Below are positions 22,606-34,267 of a DNA stretch of 64,000 bases, piece after piece. This stretch comes from Amylostereum areolatum (lineage: Eukaryota > Basidiomycota > Agaricomycetes > Russulales > Stereaceae). The stretch spans positions 1,736,001-1,800,000 of the forward strand of contig SAXG01000002.1 in the NCBI GenBank assembly GCA_012932865.1, read 5' to 3'. Position 1 is the stretch's first letter; every line of letters begins with the position of its first letter. Below the pieces are notes generated by a model. The model was not told the DNA's origin, did not search any database, and saw only the letters and a program-made list of their open reading frames with translations. The position numbers and the translations under genes were made by a program.

Positions 22606-24662
22606 ATGTCTACTGTGCCGCCCGCGGGACTTCCCCCCATTTTCAATACTATTGGAGCGATTTTTGTGGGATGGGGCGTGTCTTGTCTGTGAGGAGCTTC
22701 TTACGCGTTCTTGTCTGCTCCTATCCGTGCTCACATGCCTGCGTCCGCTCCTTTCAGCGCCTTTGGGATCCTGTGCATCCAAGTTTACACGTACTACACA
22801 CGGTATACGAACGATGCATGGACATACAAAACCCTGGTGAGTAACCCCTTTCCTTTGGCGGCCTTTGGCTGAGTCGCGCATCGGGTACAGGTGGGCGCGT
22901 TGTGGTACGTCTGCAGATTATCGCTTGCGGAGGTTGACCTCATCGCTGTGAAGGATACTCGAGGCCGCCCATCAGGCATTCGTAGGACATGTTGGGTGGT
23001 TCTATGGCGTCGAGTACGTCATCTGGGGGGTTGGTCGTATCTTCTCATGAACTGACAGTGTTTCGCAATGCAGAAAGTACGGTCACCCGGAGGTGTTTCT
23101 GGACAAACCACTATGGTATGCCTATTTTGCTCGTGTTTTCAGTGACCCTGTTCATGATGTCGGATGACCTAGGTCTTTGAGCGTATGTTTTCTCTCTTTA
23201 GCGCGCGGGGAGCTTTTTTCTGATCATGTGCGCGAATTAGGTTCAAGTCGCTTGGGGGGTGAGTTGTTTTTTCGTCGATCACCCCGAAGAAGCTAATGCG
23301 AGTTTCATGTGCGGCGTCTAGGCATTTGTGGGCACGATTGTCAAGATGTGAGCGTGGTTCGATCTGTCAAGGTGTTCGCGTCGGCTGATGCTTGACCTTG
23401 AATGACAGATGCTTCGCTTTGCGGGTGTGGAAATTTAGCAAGGGGAACATTCCTATCACACTAATCATTGTAAGCCCTCTTTTCTCTACGGTTTTGCCGT
23501 TGCCAGAATTTGACGGACATCCGGCCAGGTGTCAATGACCTTGGCACAATTCGGTGAGTATGCTTGCACCATCGAAACTGTCCATATCGGCTCACCAGAC
23601 CCGGTGCATGATCGTTCAACCATAGGCCTTGCGATTGGTACGCTCTACACCCGTTTTCCAGCACTGCTTTGATACTGACCTTACTGTACTAGCATTCACC
23701 GCGGATTCGTAAGCGTCCATCAATTTCGTCGAGCACCGTTCTCACCTGCAGTCCTCACTAGCTTTCACACAAGGCTTATCCAGGCAGAAAGGATCAAAGT
23801 TAGAAGCAGTCCACCTCTTTAACGGCGCTGCCGCTGACTAGGCACTATACAGACCATCGCTTCTGCTTCGCTGGCTGTAGGCGTCGCCACCGACATGTTC
23901 ACCGCTCTATCCCTCTCCTATTTCCTTCACACCATGCGGACGGGCTATACTGCGTATGTTCGCATATGTATCTCGGGTTGTCACCGTCTGACTTCTTCTG
24001 GCACAGGTCGGATACCTTGATCAACCGCCTGATCATGTACTCTGTTAACACGGGTGTAGTTACGAGGTACGTAGGCTTTCGCACCACTACCGACGTGCTC
24101 GCATCTCAACTTGATGTTTGCTTTCCCTGTGCAGTGCTTGTAGCCTGGCAGTGCTAATTCTTGTACGATCCTCGTCACCATATGATCATCTCCCGCTGAT
24201 TCCCGATGCAGTACAATGTAATGCCCAAGAACTTCATCTTCATGGGTTGCTACTTCGTTCTCAGCAAACGTGAGCGATTGACCTATTCTCGTCGTATCGG
24301 ATGCTGATCTCTCTTATCAGTCTACGCAAACTCTTGTTTGGCGACGTGAGATTCTTCAGTCAAGCCTCCGAGCGTTCGTCGATTCTGATCGTATCTTAGC
24401 CTTAACACGCGACGGTTCGTACGTGGGCGGGGAACCGACCATGAGTCTGGCAGTACCGCCCCTACATTCCTCATGGTGGCGCGTCAAGCGGGCTCCAGAC
24501 ACCAAAGCGAACAGAGAAGCAAGGTACATTTTCCACCAGTCTCCCCAAGGTGTCGCGTGTCCAATATTACCCCTTTGTAGCCTCGTGTGGAGATCGATGT
24601 ACACCACGAAGTCTCTGTTACATCGGATGTTGGCGAGGGGAAGGTAATTTTGCGTGCTTAGC
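22606..24662 (+). CDS. DUF6534-type multi-pass membrane protein
   Basis: Spread over about a dozen short exons, the product reads as the seven-helix DUF6534 family that is expanded in Agaricomycetes and has no known function. Matching blocks are FNTIGAIFVGWGVSC plus FGILCIQVYTYYTRYTNDAW (helix 1 and loop), VGALWILEAAHQAFVGH, CFALRVWKFSKGNIPITLII, TIASASLAVGVATDMFTALS, YFLHTMRTGYTASDTLINR, LIMYSVNTGVVT and NVMPKNFIFMGCYFVLSKLY. The cytosolic tail ends VTSDVGEGKVILRA followed by TAG at 24660-24662. An alternative splice at the GTAATT donor after EGK would extend the tail, so the 3' end is uncertain. Confidence 0.72.
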
Positions 24663-25571
24663 GCGATCATTACATGCGCGCGCTCCTACCAACAGTTGTC
24701 GCTGACGATAGGATCTTTTTGGACAGGGGCTTGCTTCACCAGGTTACGCCGTGCCCCAATATGGGACTGCGTGGTGAAGAATACTTCTTCACCTTCAACC
24801 CGCTTCCTACTCCTGCCTCAGTTCCGACCCCATCTACGTTACCTATCCTTGGCGACACTTCTCCCTCGCCCCTCTTTCCCTCATCAATGCTATCTACTGT
24901 ATCAGAAACCTCCTCACTTGTAGTACTAGACCGGATCTTCCCCTTCCATATCACGTAGCCCCCACAGCACCTCGTTCTCCCACTCTTCATCTGTCCCTTG
25001 CTGGCTCCGTTGGGTACAGCTGTACTCGTGACACCTGATCTCTCTACCTGTCTCCCCTGCACGCTACCTTCGTTTTCACTCCACAATCGTTAACCGTATC
25101 TGCCTTTTGGTTCAGCAGAAAATGGTGGGTGTGGCCACTTTTGGGTTAGATTATACAGCTGCCACTTTCCGCGACAGATCTTGGGTCACTACAGACATAC
25201 CATCACTACCGTCCCGACTTGTTCACGGCATGTGTATCGGGGTAATCCCCAGGCAAGGCTAGCAGTGGCAAGCTCCAACCCGACACGCGTAGTGATCACA
25301 TGACAGAGATTTGAAGTCACACGTTACGCGTTCTCGTCGTTGGCGGCAGCATTGGGCAGGTCTGCTACATTGTACCAAGTACCACAGTACTTACACTTAT
25401 CAACCCCTCCATTTCCCCTTCGGACCGCGCACATTATTTGATCCAAGCATACGCTCGAACAGTGAACCCAAAATATACGACTTCTAAACTCGCTGTACGT
25501 CGCAGCCAAAGCTTTGTAGCCCAATAATTTGACACTGTCGTTCTGCAGATACGTCGAACGGCCAACGTTAT
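24663..25571. other. Intergenic region upstream of CFT1
   Basis: No protein family is recognisable. A short minus-strand ORF at 25324-25581 with a CKYCG motif was considered and rejected. Confidence 0.35.
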
Positions 25572-28500
25572 ATGCTCTCACTACATCAGGAAATACTTCC
25601 TCCCAGCGGGGTCGAGTATGCTACGACATTGAGGCTCACCCCATCTACCGTCACCCACGACCTCAGCTCCATTCCCTCTACCTCCACATCCCCACAACCC
25701 ATCCGCGTGCTTTGCAATGTCGTCGTGGCACGCTCAAACTACCTTCGCATCTTTGAAGTCAGAGAGGAGCCTGCGCCATTCTCCGCACAGGCAGATATAG
25801 AACGCGAACGACGATCCGATGTGAGGAAGGGCACGGAGGCCGTGGAGGGCGAGGTCGAGATGGACGAGCAAGGGGAGGGATTTGTGAACATGGGTTCCGT
25901 CAAGGTGATTCCGCGTTTGCTACTTGCCTACGAATGTCTTCCCTTTATACAATGCCACATTCTTTGCCCTCGGCCTGTTCTGTTGGCGAACTCTAGCAGT
26001 GAGGAGTTGTACTGACATTGACCCTGCTACCTTCCAGTCTATCGCATTCAATGCCCCAACCACGCCACACACCGTTGTCCGATTCCACTTCGTTCGAGAA
26101 CATCGTTTGCACGGCACCGTGACCGGCATGGAAAGCGTTCGCATCATGTCCTCGGCGGAGGACCGCTTGGACCGTCTCCTTGTGTCTTTTAAGGATGCCA
26201 AAGTATGTCGCGCTCTTTTCGGCCAGGAAACCGACACTGATGTGCACGACAGATTGCGCTGCTGGAGTGGTCTTCTGAGATAGATGATCTTCTTACAGTC
26301 TCTATCCACACCTACGAGCGCGCGCCACAACTAGTGAGACTCGTTTTGTCGACGTCTCCCCGCTTTCTAATCGCGTCGTTCCACTCAGTTGTCGCTGGAG
26401 TATCCCTTCCATTCAGAACTACGTACGGACCCCACATCACGTTGTGCCGCCCTTCTGCTTCCCAAAGACGCCCTCGCCATCCTGCCTTTTTACCAGTCAC
26501 AAGCTGAGCTAGACATGATGGACCAGGACCAAGGCAGCCGGAAGTGCGTCCTCATGCCTAATCCTTTGAAGCGTGCTGCTTTAACTAACGTACCGCCAGG
26601 GATATCCCTTATTCACCGAGCTTCATACTTGATTTGCGCGAGGACGTGGACGAGCGTATACAAAATGTAGTCGATTTTGTCTTCCTTCCCGGGTTCACCA
26701 ACCCAACCATGGCCGTGCTCTTCGAGGCCCAGAGGACGTGGACTGGGTGCGCTCTCTCCCGACACCCATACCCCTCGCTCACCCATCCATACTTTCAGTC
26801 GTCTCAAGGAGTTTAAAGACACCATGAAACTTTTCATCGTCACACTCGACCTGGTCACTCGCAATTGCCCCGTGATCACCGCTGTAGAAGGTCTTCCATA
26901 CGACTGCCTCTCCCTCCTTCCGTGCCCCCCAGCTCTGGGCGGTGTTGTCATATTAACAGCCAACGCGGTGATCCACGTCGACCAGGCTTCACGTCGCATC
27001 GCTCTCCCGGTGAATGGTTGGCCATCTCGAATCAGTGACATGCCAATGCAACCACCACTCTCGGGCGAAGAGAACCGTAACCTGCAGCTCGAAGGAGCAG
27101 TCCTCGCCTTCGTTGACGACCGTACGCTGTTCGTCATCCTCCGAGATGGCTTGGTATACCCGGTCGAATTTTCGGTAGACGGAAAGATCGTGTCAAGGTT
27201 GACAATAGGAGCGGCGCTAGCGCAGACGACGGCTCCGAGCCTGGTGAGGAGAGTCGTAGACGAGCATCTTTTCATCGGGAGTGTCATGGGACCGTCCATA
27301 TTGATGAGGACGGCAAGTGTGGAAGAAGCGATAGAGATCGGAGACACTACGAGCCCATCTGCCGTCGTGGACCAGGCAGTGGACCCGATGGATTTGGACG
27401 ACGACGGTAAAGTTCGCATTACTCTTTCCTCTTGTTAGTGTTGATTGTATGCGCAGATATCTACGGTACCTCGCTGCCTACTCCTCAACCAAACTTGGTG
27501 AATGGAATTGCACCGAAGGCGAAGGCAAAGACGAAGATGCGCACCGTCATCCACACGTCTATGTGCGACTACCTGCCTGCTTACGGGCCTATCTCTGACC
27601 TCACGTTCTCTCTGGCCAAGAATGGGGCAAGCCTGCATTCTTCTGTGGAGAACACCCTATTGATGGATTAAAGTAGGAACGTTTCGTACCCGAGCTCGTG
27701 GCAGCCACCGGCTTTGGGTCATTGGGGGGGTTCACTCTCTTCCAAGTATAGTCTCGCTCTGCCTCTTGCTCTCACCTAGACACTGACCCTCCTTCGTAGC
27801 GTGATCTGCCCATACGAGCTAAGCGGAAACTGCATATAATCGGTGGTGCCCGCGGGCTCTGGTCACTGCCAGTGCGCCAGCCCGTTAAAGTCAACGGTGC
27901 ATCGTACGACAAGCCGGCCAACCCATTCCAAACTGAAAACGATTCCGTCATTATCAGCACTGATGCTACCCCTTCTCCTGGCTTCTCCAGGGTATGTAAA
28001 TTTCGTCGTTGACCGGACGCGAAGTTAACCTATACGCTAGGTGGCGAAAAGGTCGCCTACGAACGACATCAATATCACTAATCGCATCCCCAGCTTGACG
28101 GTTGGCGCCGCCGCCTTCTTCAACGGCACTGCAATCTTGCATGTTCTTTCCAACGCCATTCGAGTTCTGGAGCCTGGTTCGGACCGTATACTATTGGCCT
28201 GGAGACAGCATACTCATATTTCTATACAGATGGAACTGAGAGGCAAATCATCAAGGACATGGATGGCAACACCTATCGACCGAAGATCAAGCATTGCAGC
28301 ATCTGCGATCCTTTCGTCCTAATCATCCGCGATGACGAGACCATTGGACTCTTCATTGGCGAGCCTGAACGTGGGAAGGTCAGACGAAAAGACATGTCTC
28401 CGATGGGCGAAAAGGCACGTTAGAAACCACTTTTATCTTAGTTCCAGGCTGACCGGGCTTTAGACTTCGCGATATGTTGCTGGTAGCTTCCACACGGATA

Positions 28501-31209
28501 CAACAGGCTTGTTTCGACTACAGACGACCGACGACCCTACCAGTCCAACAGCAGGTCCTCAAGGGAACACATCGACGTTGCAGATGGCAATGGACGCTGG
28601 TCAGAAGAGTCAATGGCTGATCCTTTGCAGGCCTCAGGGCGTTATGGAGGTATGACTTCTATAACGTTTTTACCCTTCCTCTCTAACCGGTCACTCTTCT
28701 AGATATGGTCACTCCCAAAACTAGCCCTGGTCTTTTCGACAACGGCCATTGCCTCTCTTCGGGGTCTCCTAGTAGATTCCTTTGACCCTCCCGCCCTTTC
28801 CTTGCCCCAAGATCCGCGGCGAAAACCTCAGGACCTCGATATCGAACAGATAGTCATCGCCCCACTTGGCGAATCCTCACCCCTTCCTCATCTTCTGGTA
28901 TGTTGTCCATCCGCCCCCCGCCCCCCCTCGCTCGCGGTTCTCATCCTTGTTTGTCCAGGTATTCCTGCGGTCGGGTCAAATGGCCATCTATAAGACGATC
29001 GGAGCCGAGTCAGCGCTGCCCGCAGAACATCCAGCCTCTCGAACGTCCTTCCTTTCCATCAAGTTTGTCAAAGTCCTTTCCCGTGCTTTCGACATTCAAC
29101 GCCCGGAGGAGCAAGACAAGTCCGTCCTGGCGGAGCAACGACGGATCTCTCGCCAGTTCATTCCTTTTGTGACCTCACCCACTCCGAATTCATCGTTCTC
29201 CGGAGTATTCTTTACGGGCGATAGACCGTGTTGGATCCTGGGAACGGATAGGGCGGGTCTCAAGATTCACCCATCGGGACATGCGGTCGTACATTCGTTC
29301 ACGAGTTGTTCGTTATGGGACTCCAAGGGCGACTTCTTGCTCTATACCGAGGAGGCGAGCTTGTCCATGTATGTGTTGGGTTGGCCCCTCTGCTGACATA
29401 ATCATGCATAGGGCCCGACGTTGCTAGAGTGGATTCCCAACCTGCAACTGGACACCGAGCTTGTTTCAAGATTTGTTCCAAGGTCAAGGTCGTACTCCAA
29501 TGTCCTCTTTGACCCGTCGTCGTGCTTGATTGTGGCCGCCTCGCGCCTTCAGGCGGATTTTTCCTCCTTCGATGAAGAGGACAATGAAGTCTGGACACCC
29601 GACGGTAGGATGACTGGTTGGAAAGTTGGAAGGTTTGCGCTGACTTGACGTTATCCTAGCACCGAATGTGTCCTACCCGAAGACTGACTGTTCAGCGCTA
29701 GAGCTACTAAACCCGGACGGATGGGTTGCGATGGATGGGTACTTGCATGCACATTTGCAAACTGCAATAGCCCTGACGACGTCCTTCTATCAGATTTGAC
29801 TTCGCGTATAACGAATTCGTGACCGCCATGGACTGCGTCTCTCTCGAAACCCAGAGCACCGATTCCGGGCGCAAGAATTACATCGCCGTGGGCACCACCA
29901 TCAATCGAGGAGAAGATCTGGCGGTCAAGGGCGCAGTACGTCTATGACCAGTGCTTTCGCTTTGTGGCTCACCCACCGTCTCCATAGACCTACATCTTCG
30001 AAATCGTAGAAGTTGTCCCGGACCCCGCATCTGGCCTGTCCCGCTCCTTCAAACTTCGCCTGCGCTGTCGGGACGAGGCCAAGGGCCCCGTAACCGCCGT
30101 TTGCGGCATCGATGGCTACTTGGTGTCTTCCATGGGACAAAAGGTTGGTCCTTCTGTTTAGCATCTACCTCGCGTCGGTATCTGACCTCACCCCCGCCAA
30201 ATTAGATCTTCATCCGCGCGTTCGACCTTGACGAACGCCTCGTCGGCGTCGCGTTTCTGGACATCGGCGTTTACGTCACTTCCATCCGCGCCCTCAAGAA
30301 CCTCCTGATATTGGGAGACGCGGTCAAGAGCGTGTGGTTTGTCGCCTTCCAGGTACGTTTGCCCATTCTTCGTCATCGCAGCGACCAGGCCTAGATGACA
30401 TTCTTAATAGGAGGACCCATACAAACTCGTCGTCCTGGCCAAAGACCCGCGCAAAGTCTGCGTCACGGCTGCCGACTTCTTTTTCGTCGACCAGTCGCTG
30501 TCGATCTTGACCTGCGACGAAGAGGGCATCGTGCGCCTGTACGAGTACGATCCGCATGGTACGTTCCCCCTCTCCCATCTTGCCCTCCACCACCTTGCAC
30601 CGACACCGAGACATCGCGCGCCGTCTTTCAGATCCGGAGTCCAAAAACGGCCAAGCGCTCCTCTGCCGCACCGAGTTCCACGCACAAATGGAATACCGCA
30701 CGTCGACGACGGTCGCGCGTCGCGCCAAGGCCCCCGACATGTCCATCCCGCAAGCCAAGCTCATCTGCGGTGCGTCCACCTGTCTTTCTTTCCTCGTCGT
30801 GGACGAAACCTAATGGCCATGGTGCAGGCTCTCCGGACGGCTCGCTCACCGCGTTCATCCCCATCGACGACGCGACGCACAAAAGGCTGCATCTGCTCCA
30901 GGGCCAGCTCACCCGGAACGTGCAACACACCGCCGGCCTCAACCCTCGCGCGTTCCGGTGCGTTCTTCTTCCTCCTTTTCCATCGCTTGCGTGGATCCCG
31001 AGACTGACGCGTGCGTGCGTTCTGGGGGCGTTAGAACGGTGCGCAACGACACGGTGGGAAAGTCGCTCACGCGCGGCGTCCTGGATGGGATGCTGCTCGA
31101 CGCTTTTGGCGACCTGTCCGTGGCGAAGCAGGCGGAGCTCACGAGGCAGATCGGGACGGAGCGTGCGGTCGTCGTGCGAGATCTGGTTGCGTTGAGTGGG
31201 CCATGGTGA
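25572..31209 (+). CDS. CFT1: mRNA cleavage and polyadenylation factor CFT1 / CPSF160
   Basis: This is the large beta-propeller scaffold of the 3'-end processing complex that recognises the polyadenylation signal. The N-terminus MLSLHQEILPPSGVEYA aligns with the start of CPSF160. Further matches are LHGTVTGMESVRIMSS, LLVSFKDAK then ALLEWSSEIDDLLTVSIHTYE, IPYSPSFILDLREDVDERIQ and NPTMAVLFEAQRTWTG in propeller 1. The C-terminal CPSF-A region has IFIRAFDLDERLVGVAFLD, YKLVVLAKDPRKVCVTAADF, SLTAFIPIDDATHKRLHLLQ and the end NDTVGKSLTRGVLDGMLLDA. About 15-20 short introns interrupt the gene. It appears intact and full length. Confidence 0.92.
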
Positions 31210-31906
31210 AGTCGAACGTTCCGGGCAATCAAGGGTGCATGCTGTATCTATGTAGAAGCCTGGCAGTGAACTGTATGTAAGGGATCAACTCTGTAAGCTA
31301 CGAGCAAATGGTAAAGTAATATAAACGGCCCGTACGCCACTCTAGTCCTGGTTTGAATCCTCTGGTGGCCCGGGACAGTGACCAGTCGGTCTGAAAAATG
31401 CACGTCGCAAGTGGCTGATGACTGAAGCAGTACTTGTTGGATCTCTGTGGCGTAGGGGGCCCGGGGACGATGTCCCTTATTGGGCTTCGATAATCCCCGG
31501 AAACCGGTTGTTCCTTGTGTAGCAGTGCCGTGAAATCTATCTATCTATCTAAGTATCTGTCTATCTATCTGTCCACCCATCCACCGATCTATTTCATGCC
31601 GTACAAACTATTTATCGCTGCCCTAAAGCCCCTCACTTCACTCCATCGTCTGTCAGTGCTTCACGAGACTGCTCATCTCGACCACGGGGGCGGTCCCAGC
31701 TGTTTCTTCAGTGTAGGGCCGAGTATTACTTGTCCGTTCATTCATCTTACTTCCAAACGCGTGCAAGGTAAAGATCATTTCATACAGCATACAAATACAT
31801 AGCAGTCGTAGCAATGAAGTCGTGGACTGCTCGAACGAGGCAGCAGTTGGGTCAGTTATGTTTGTTCACCATCGTCTCTTTCTGCACCCCCTTCTTCCCT
31901 ACATTC
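31210..31906. other. Intergenic region between convergent CFT1 and the JEN1-like gene
   Basis: Shared 3' flank of two convergent genes. Apart from the CTAT microsatellite, nothing is recognisable. Confidence 0.4.
31536..31570. repeat. Imperfect (CTAT)n microsatellite
   Basis: A run of TCTA units with two interruptions (AAGTATCTGT) lies in the 3' intergenic space. It has no coding context. Confidence 0.85.
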
Positions 31907-33986
31907 TCACACATGCTCGCGCTTCTCGTCGATCGCCTTTTCATCGACGGAGCGGATGGACCCGGGGCTGTCGGGCGTCGCCTCCTCGTCCACGACCGCG
32001 TTGTCGTCGCCTCCGCCCTCCTCGAACGCCGTTTTGTGCTTCTCGAAGTGCGAGGAATGGTTCCTGCGAAACCGTCAGCCTCGTCGGGTCTTCGGGTCAT
32101 AGGCGGGGAAGGGGGGAATAAGAGGAAAGGGACGCACTCGGGCCCGATGATGGTGATGATGAGCACGAAGGCGGCGACGACACCGATGAGGATGCCCTGC
32201 ACGGTCGCGTAGTCGGGCACGTCCTTGAGCTCGCCCGTCGCGGGGTCGCGGATGGTCGTGCGCAAGTTGTTGCCGCCCGTCGCCTCAATCTGCGCGGACG
32301 CGGACGACACCATCTGCACGTGCAAGCGGGTCAGTCTCGTGTCGACTCGGAAAGGGACAGAAATAAAAGGGAAAGAGCACGTACGTTGCCGACTTGGTAT
32401 GCGACGCCGGGGAACGTCGCGCGGAACGCGGGCGGGGAGATCTCGCCGAGCTGGATGGGGATCACGCCCCACGCGCCCTGCACGCCGAACTGGACGAAGA
32501 ACGCGCCGGCGGACAGGCCGCCGAAGGTACTGGGGATGATCCAGAGCGGGATGAAGGCGCCGAGCCAGAGCACGAAAATCACGATCGTCAGCCGTCGGCC
32601 AATGTACTGCGACACGAAGCCCGCGAGCGCGCCGCCGGTGATGGCGCCGCAGTTGGAGATGATCGTGGCCACGGTGGAGTGGTACGAGTCGAAGCCCTTG
32701 GACTCCTGGAGGTAGGTCGGGTACAGATCCTGGGAACCGTGCGAGAGGAAGTTGAAGCCTGCGCGGTCCACGGTTCAGCAAGAGAGATCGAGAGCGGGAT
32801 AAGCGGGAAAAGACGCACCGGTCATGAGCAGGATGGCGTAGATGACGAGCAACCAGTGGGTCTTGAGCATGACCCCGACCTCGTGGATGAACACCTTCGT
32901 CTTCTTGGTCGTGTCGGTGCCACGCGCGCGCTCGGCGGCCTTGGCGCGGACGAACACCTCGCTCTCAGGGAGAACGGCGCGAACGGCGGCGGCGAAGAAG
33001 GACATGCCGGAGGCGGCCCAGAAAAGGGTGCGCCATGTGGTCGAGGTCTCGGGGACGAGGCGGAGGTTCATGCACGCGGCGAAGAGGTAGCCGGCGGCGT
33101 AGCCTTGCTGGAGGACGCCGGAGGCGAGCCCGCGAGTCTCGACGGGAAGATTTTCGAGCGCGGTGGCAGACGCGAGGCCCCAGATGCCGCCCATGGCGAC
33201 ACCGAAGAGGGAGCGCACGGCGAGGAACTGCTTGAAGGTCTGCACGAAGCCGGAACCCAACTCGAGGACGCCGCACAGCACCAGGTTCCACACCAAGGGC
33301 CATTTGCGACCGAACCGGTCAGAGATGATGCCGAAGACGACCTGGAACGCTCGTCAGCCTCGGTCTGACAGACCATAACGAAGAAGGAATAAAGTTGCTC
33401 TGCCGCGGCTGTCATCGTCGGCGACTCGATGAAGAGTCGGGTGGATCCGAGGTAAACGTGCGAATGGACAGATTGGGAAAGTCGCTCGGAGTCGATGTGC
33501 TGGGCATCGCTGGGCATCGACAGGCAACGACCAAGAGAAAGTGGGGGTGCGGGGGAGCAGGCTTGGCGACCCCGTGGGGCAACGAAAGGGAAACTCAATC
33601 ACTCACCGCGCCCACAGAACGGAAGAGAAGCGTGAGGGTGATCGAGGTCGTCTAGAGGGTTCGATTGAGAATCAGCATCGACGACGACGGCGAAAAAAGG
33701 CGGGTGAAAACGCACGATGTCAGATACGGAGTCCTTGTGGAACTGGTCCTTGAGACGGGTGACGCTGAGGGAGACGGAGAAAAAGTCGACAGCGTCGCAG
33801 GTCCAAGCGAGCCAGCTGTACTTGGCGATGAGCTCCAAGACGCTTGGGGGCGGGGCGGACGACGTACCCAGAGAAAAAGAGCGCCCACTGGATCCAGGTA
33901 AGCTCACGAATGACGGTGAGCAGCGGTCTGCCCTCCTCCTTCTTTTCGCGACGGGGAATGAGGTTGCGTAAAAAGTAGGGGGCCAT
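31907..33986 (-). CDS. JEN1: JEN1-like MFS carboxylate/H+ symporter
   Basis: A major-facilitator plasma-membrane transporter, predicted for lactate, pyruvate or related monocarboxylates. It starts MAPYFLRNLIPRREKKEEGR at 33986. The first membrane helix carries WLAWTCDAVDFFSVSLSVTRL, followed by VVFGIISDRFGRKWPLV (the MFS loop 2-3 motif) and MGGIWGLASATALENLPVET. The central loop and second half show TGFNFLSHGSQDLYPTYL, GALAGFVSQYIGRRLTIVI, GVQGAWGVIPIQLGEISPP and FRATFPGVAYQVGN. The SHGSQDLYPT-type segment fits the JEN1 signature, known in yeast as NXX(S/T)HX(S/T)QDXXXT. The acidic C-terminal tail ends EKAIDEKREHV. About five short introns are present. The gene looks intact. Confidence 0.85.
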
Positions 33987-34146
33987 GGTGGGGGAACGAG
34001 CGCAGGAGCCGCAAGGAAGGAAGGGCGGAGGGCTGCCGTGCTTTATACCACTCGGGAGCCCTCGAGATGGATCAAACTCTGACTTCTCAAGATAAGTTAT
34101 GCGCCATCTCCGATCTGAACACAAACTGCCGGTTACCCTTGGGTTA

Positions 34147-34173
34147 CCCCGCAGACGTCGTCGCTTGCCCCAC
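34147..34173 (-). promoter_or_regulatory. Two CreA/Mig1-type sites upstream of the JEN1-like gene
   Basis: CCCCGC (34147-34152) and CCCCAC (34168-34173) are complements of the SYGGRG repressor consensus, 160-190 bp before the start codon. JEN1 is glucose-repressed through Mig1 in yeast. Such hexamers also occur by chance in GC-rich DNA. Confidence 0.3.
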
Positions 34174-34242
34174 CACCTGGCCCTGGCGTCGGCCTCCTCT
34201 TGATCTCCGTTACACCCCTCTTCCGGTTCCCCCACTCCTCAT

Positions 34243-34267
34243 CCCTCTCCCTCTCCCTCTCCCTCTT
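34243..34267. repeat. (CCCTCT)n microsatellite
   Basis: Four tandem CCCTCT units inside a longer pyrimidine-rich stretch in the upstream flank of the JEN1-like gene. Confidence 0.8.

Noticed and set aside
25324..25581. Small minus-strand ORF with CKYCGTWYN, resembling a zinc ribbon
   Set aside because: A GTAAGT donor lies in the motif, the ORF start overlaps the CFT1 start codon, and no upstream exon or family match could be found.
32394..33368. 324-codon open frame antisense to the JEN1-like gene
   Set aside because: High-GC third positions of the real gene keep the opposite frame open; the translation is low-complexity Glu/Arg/Gly-rich with no family motif.
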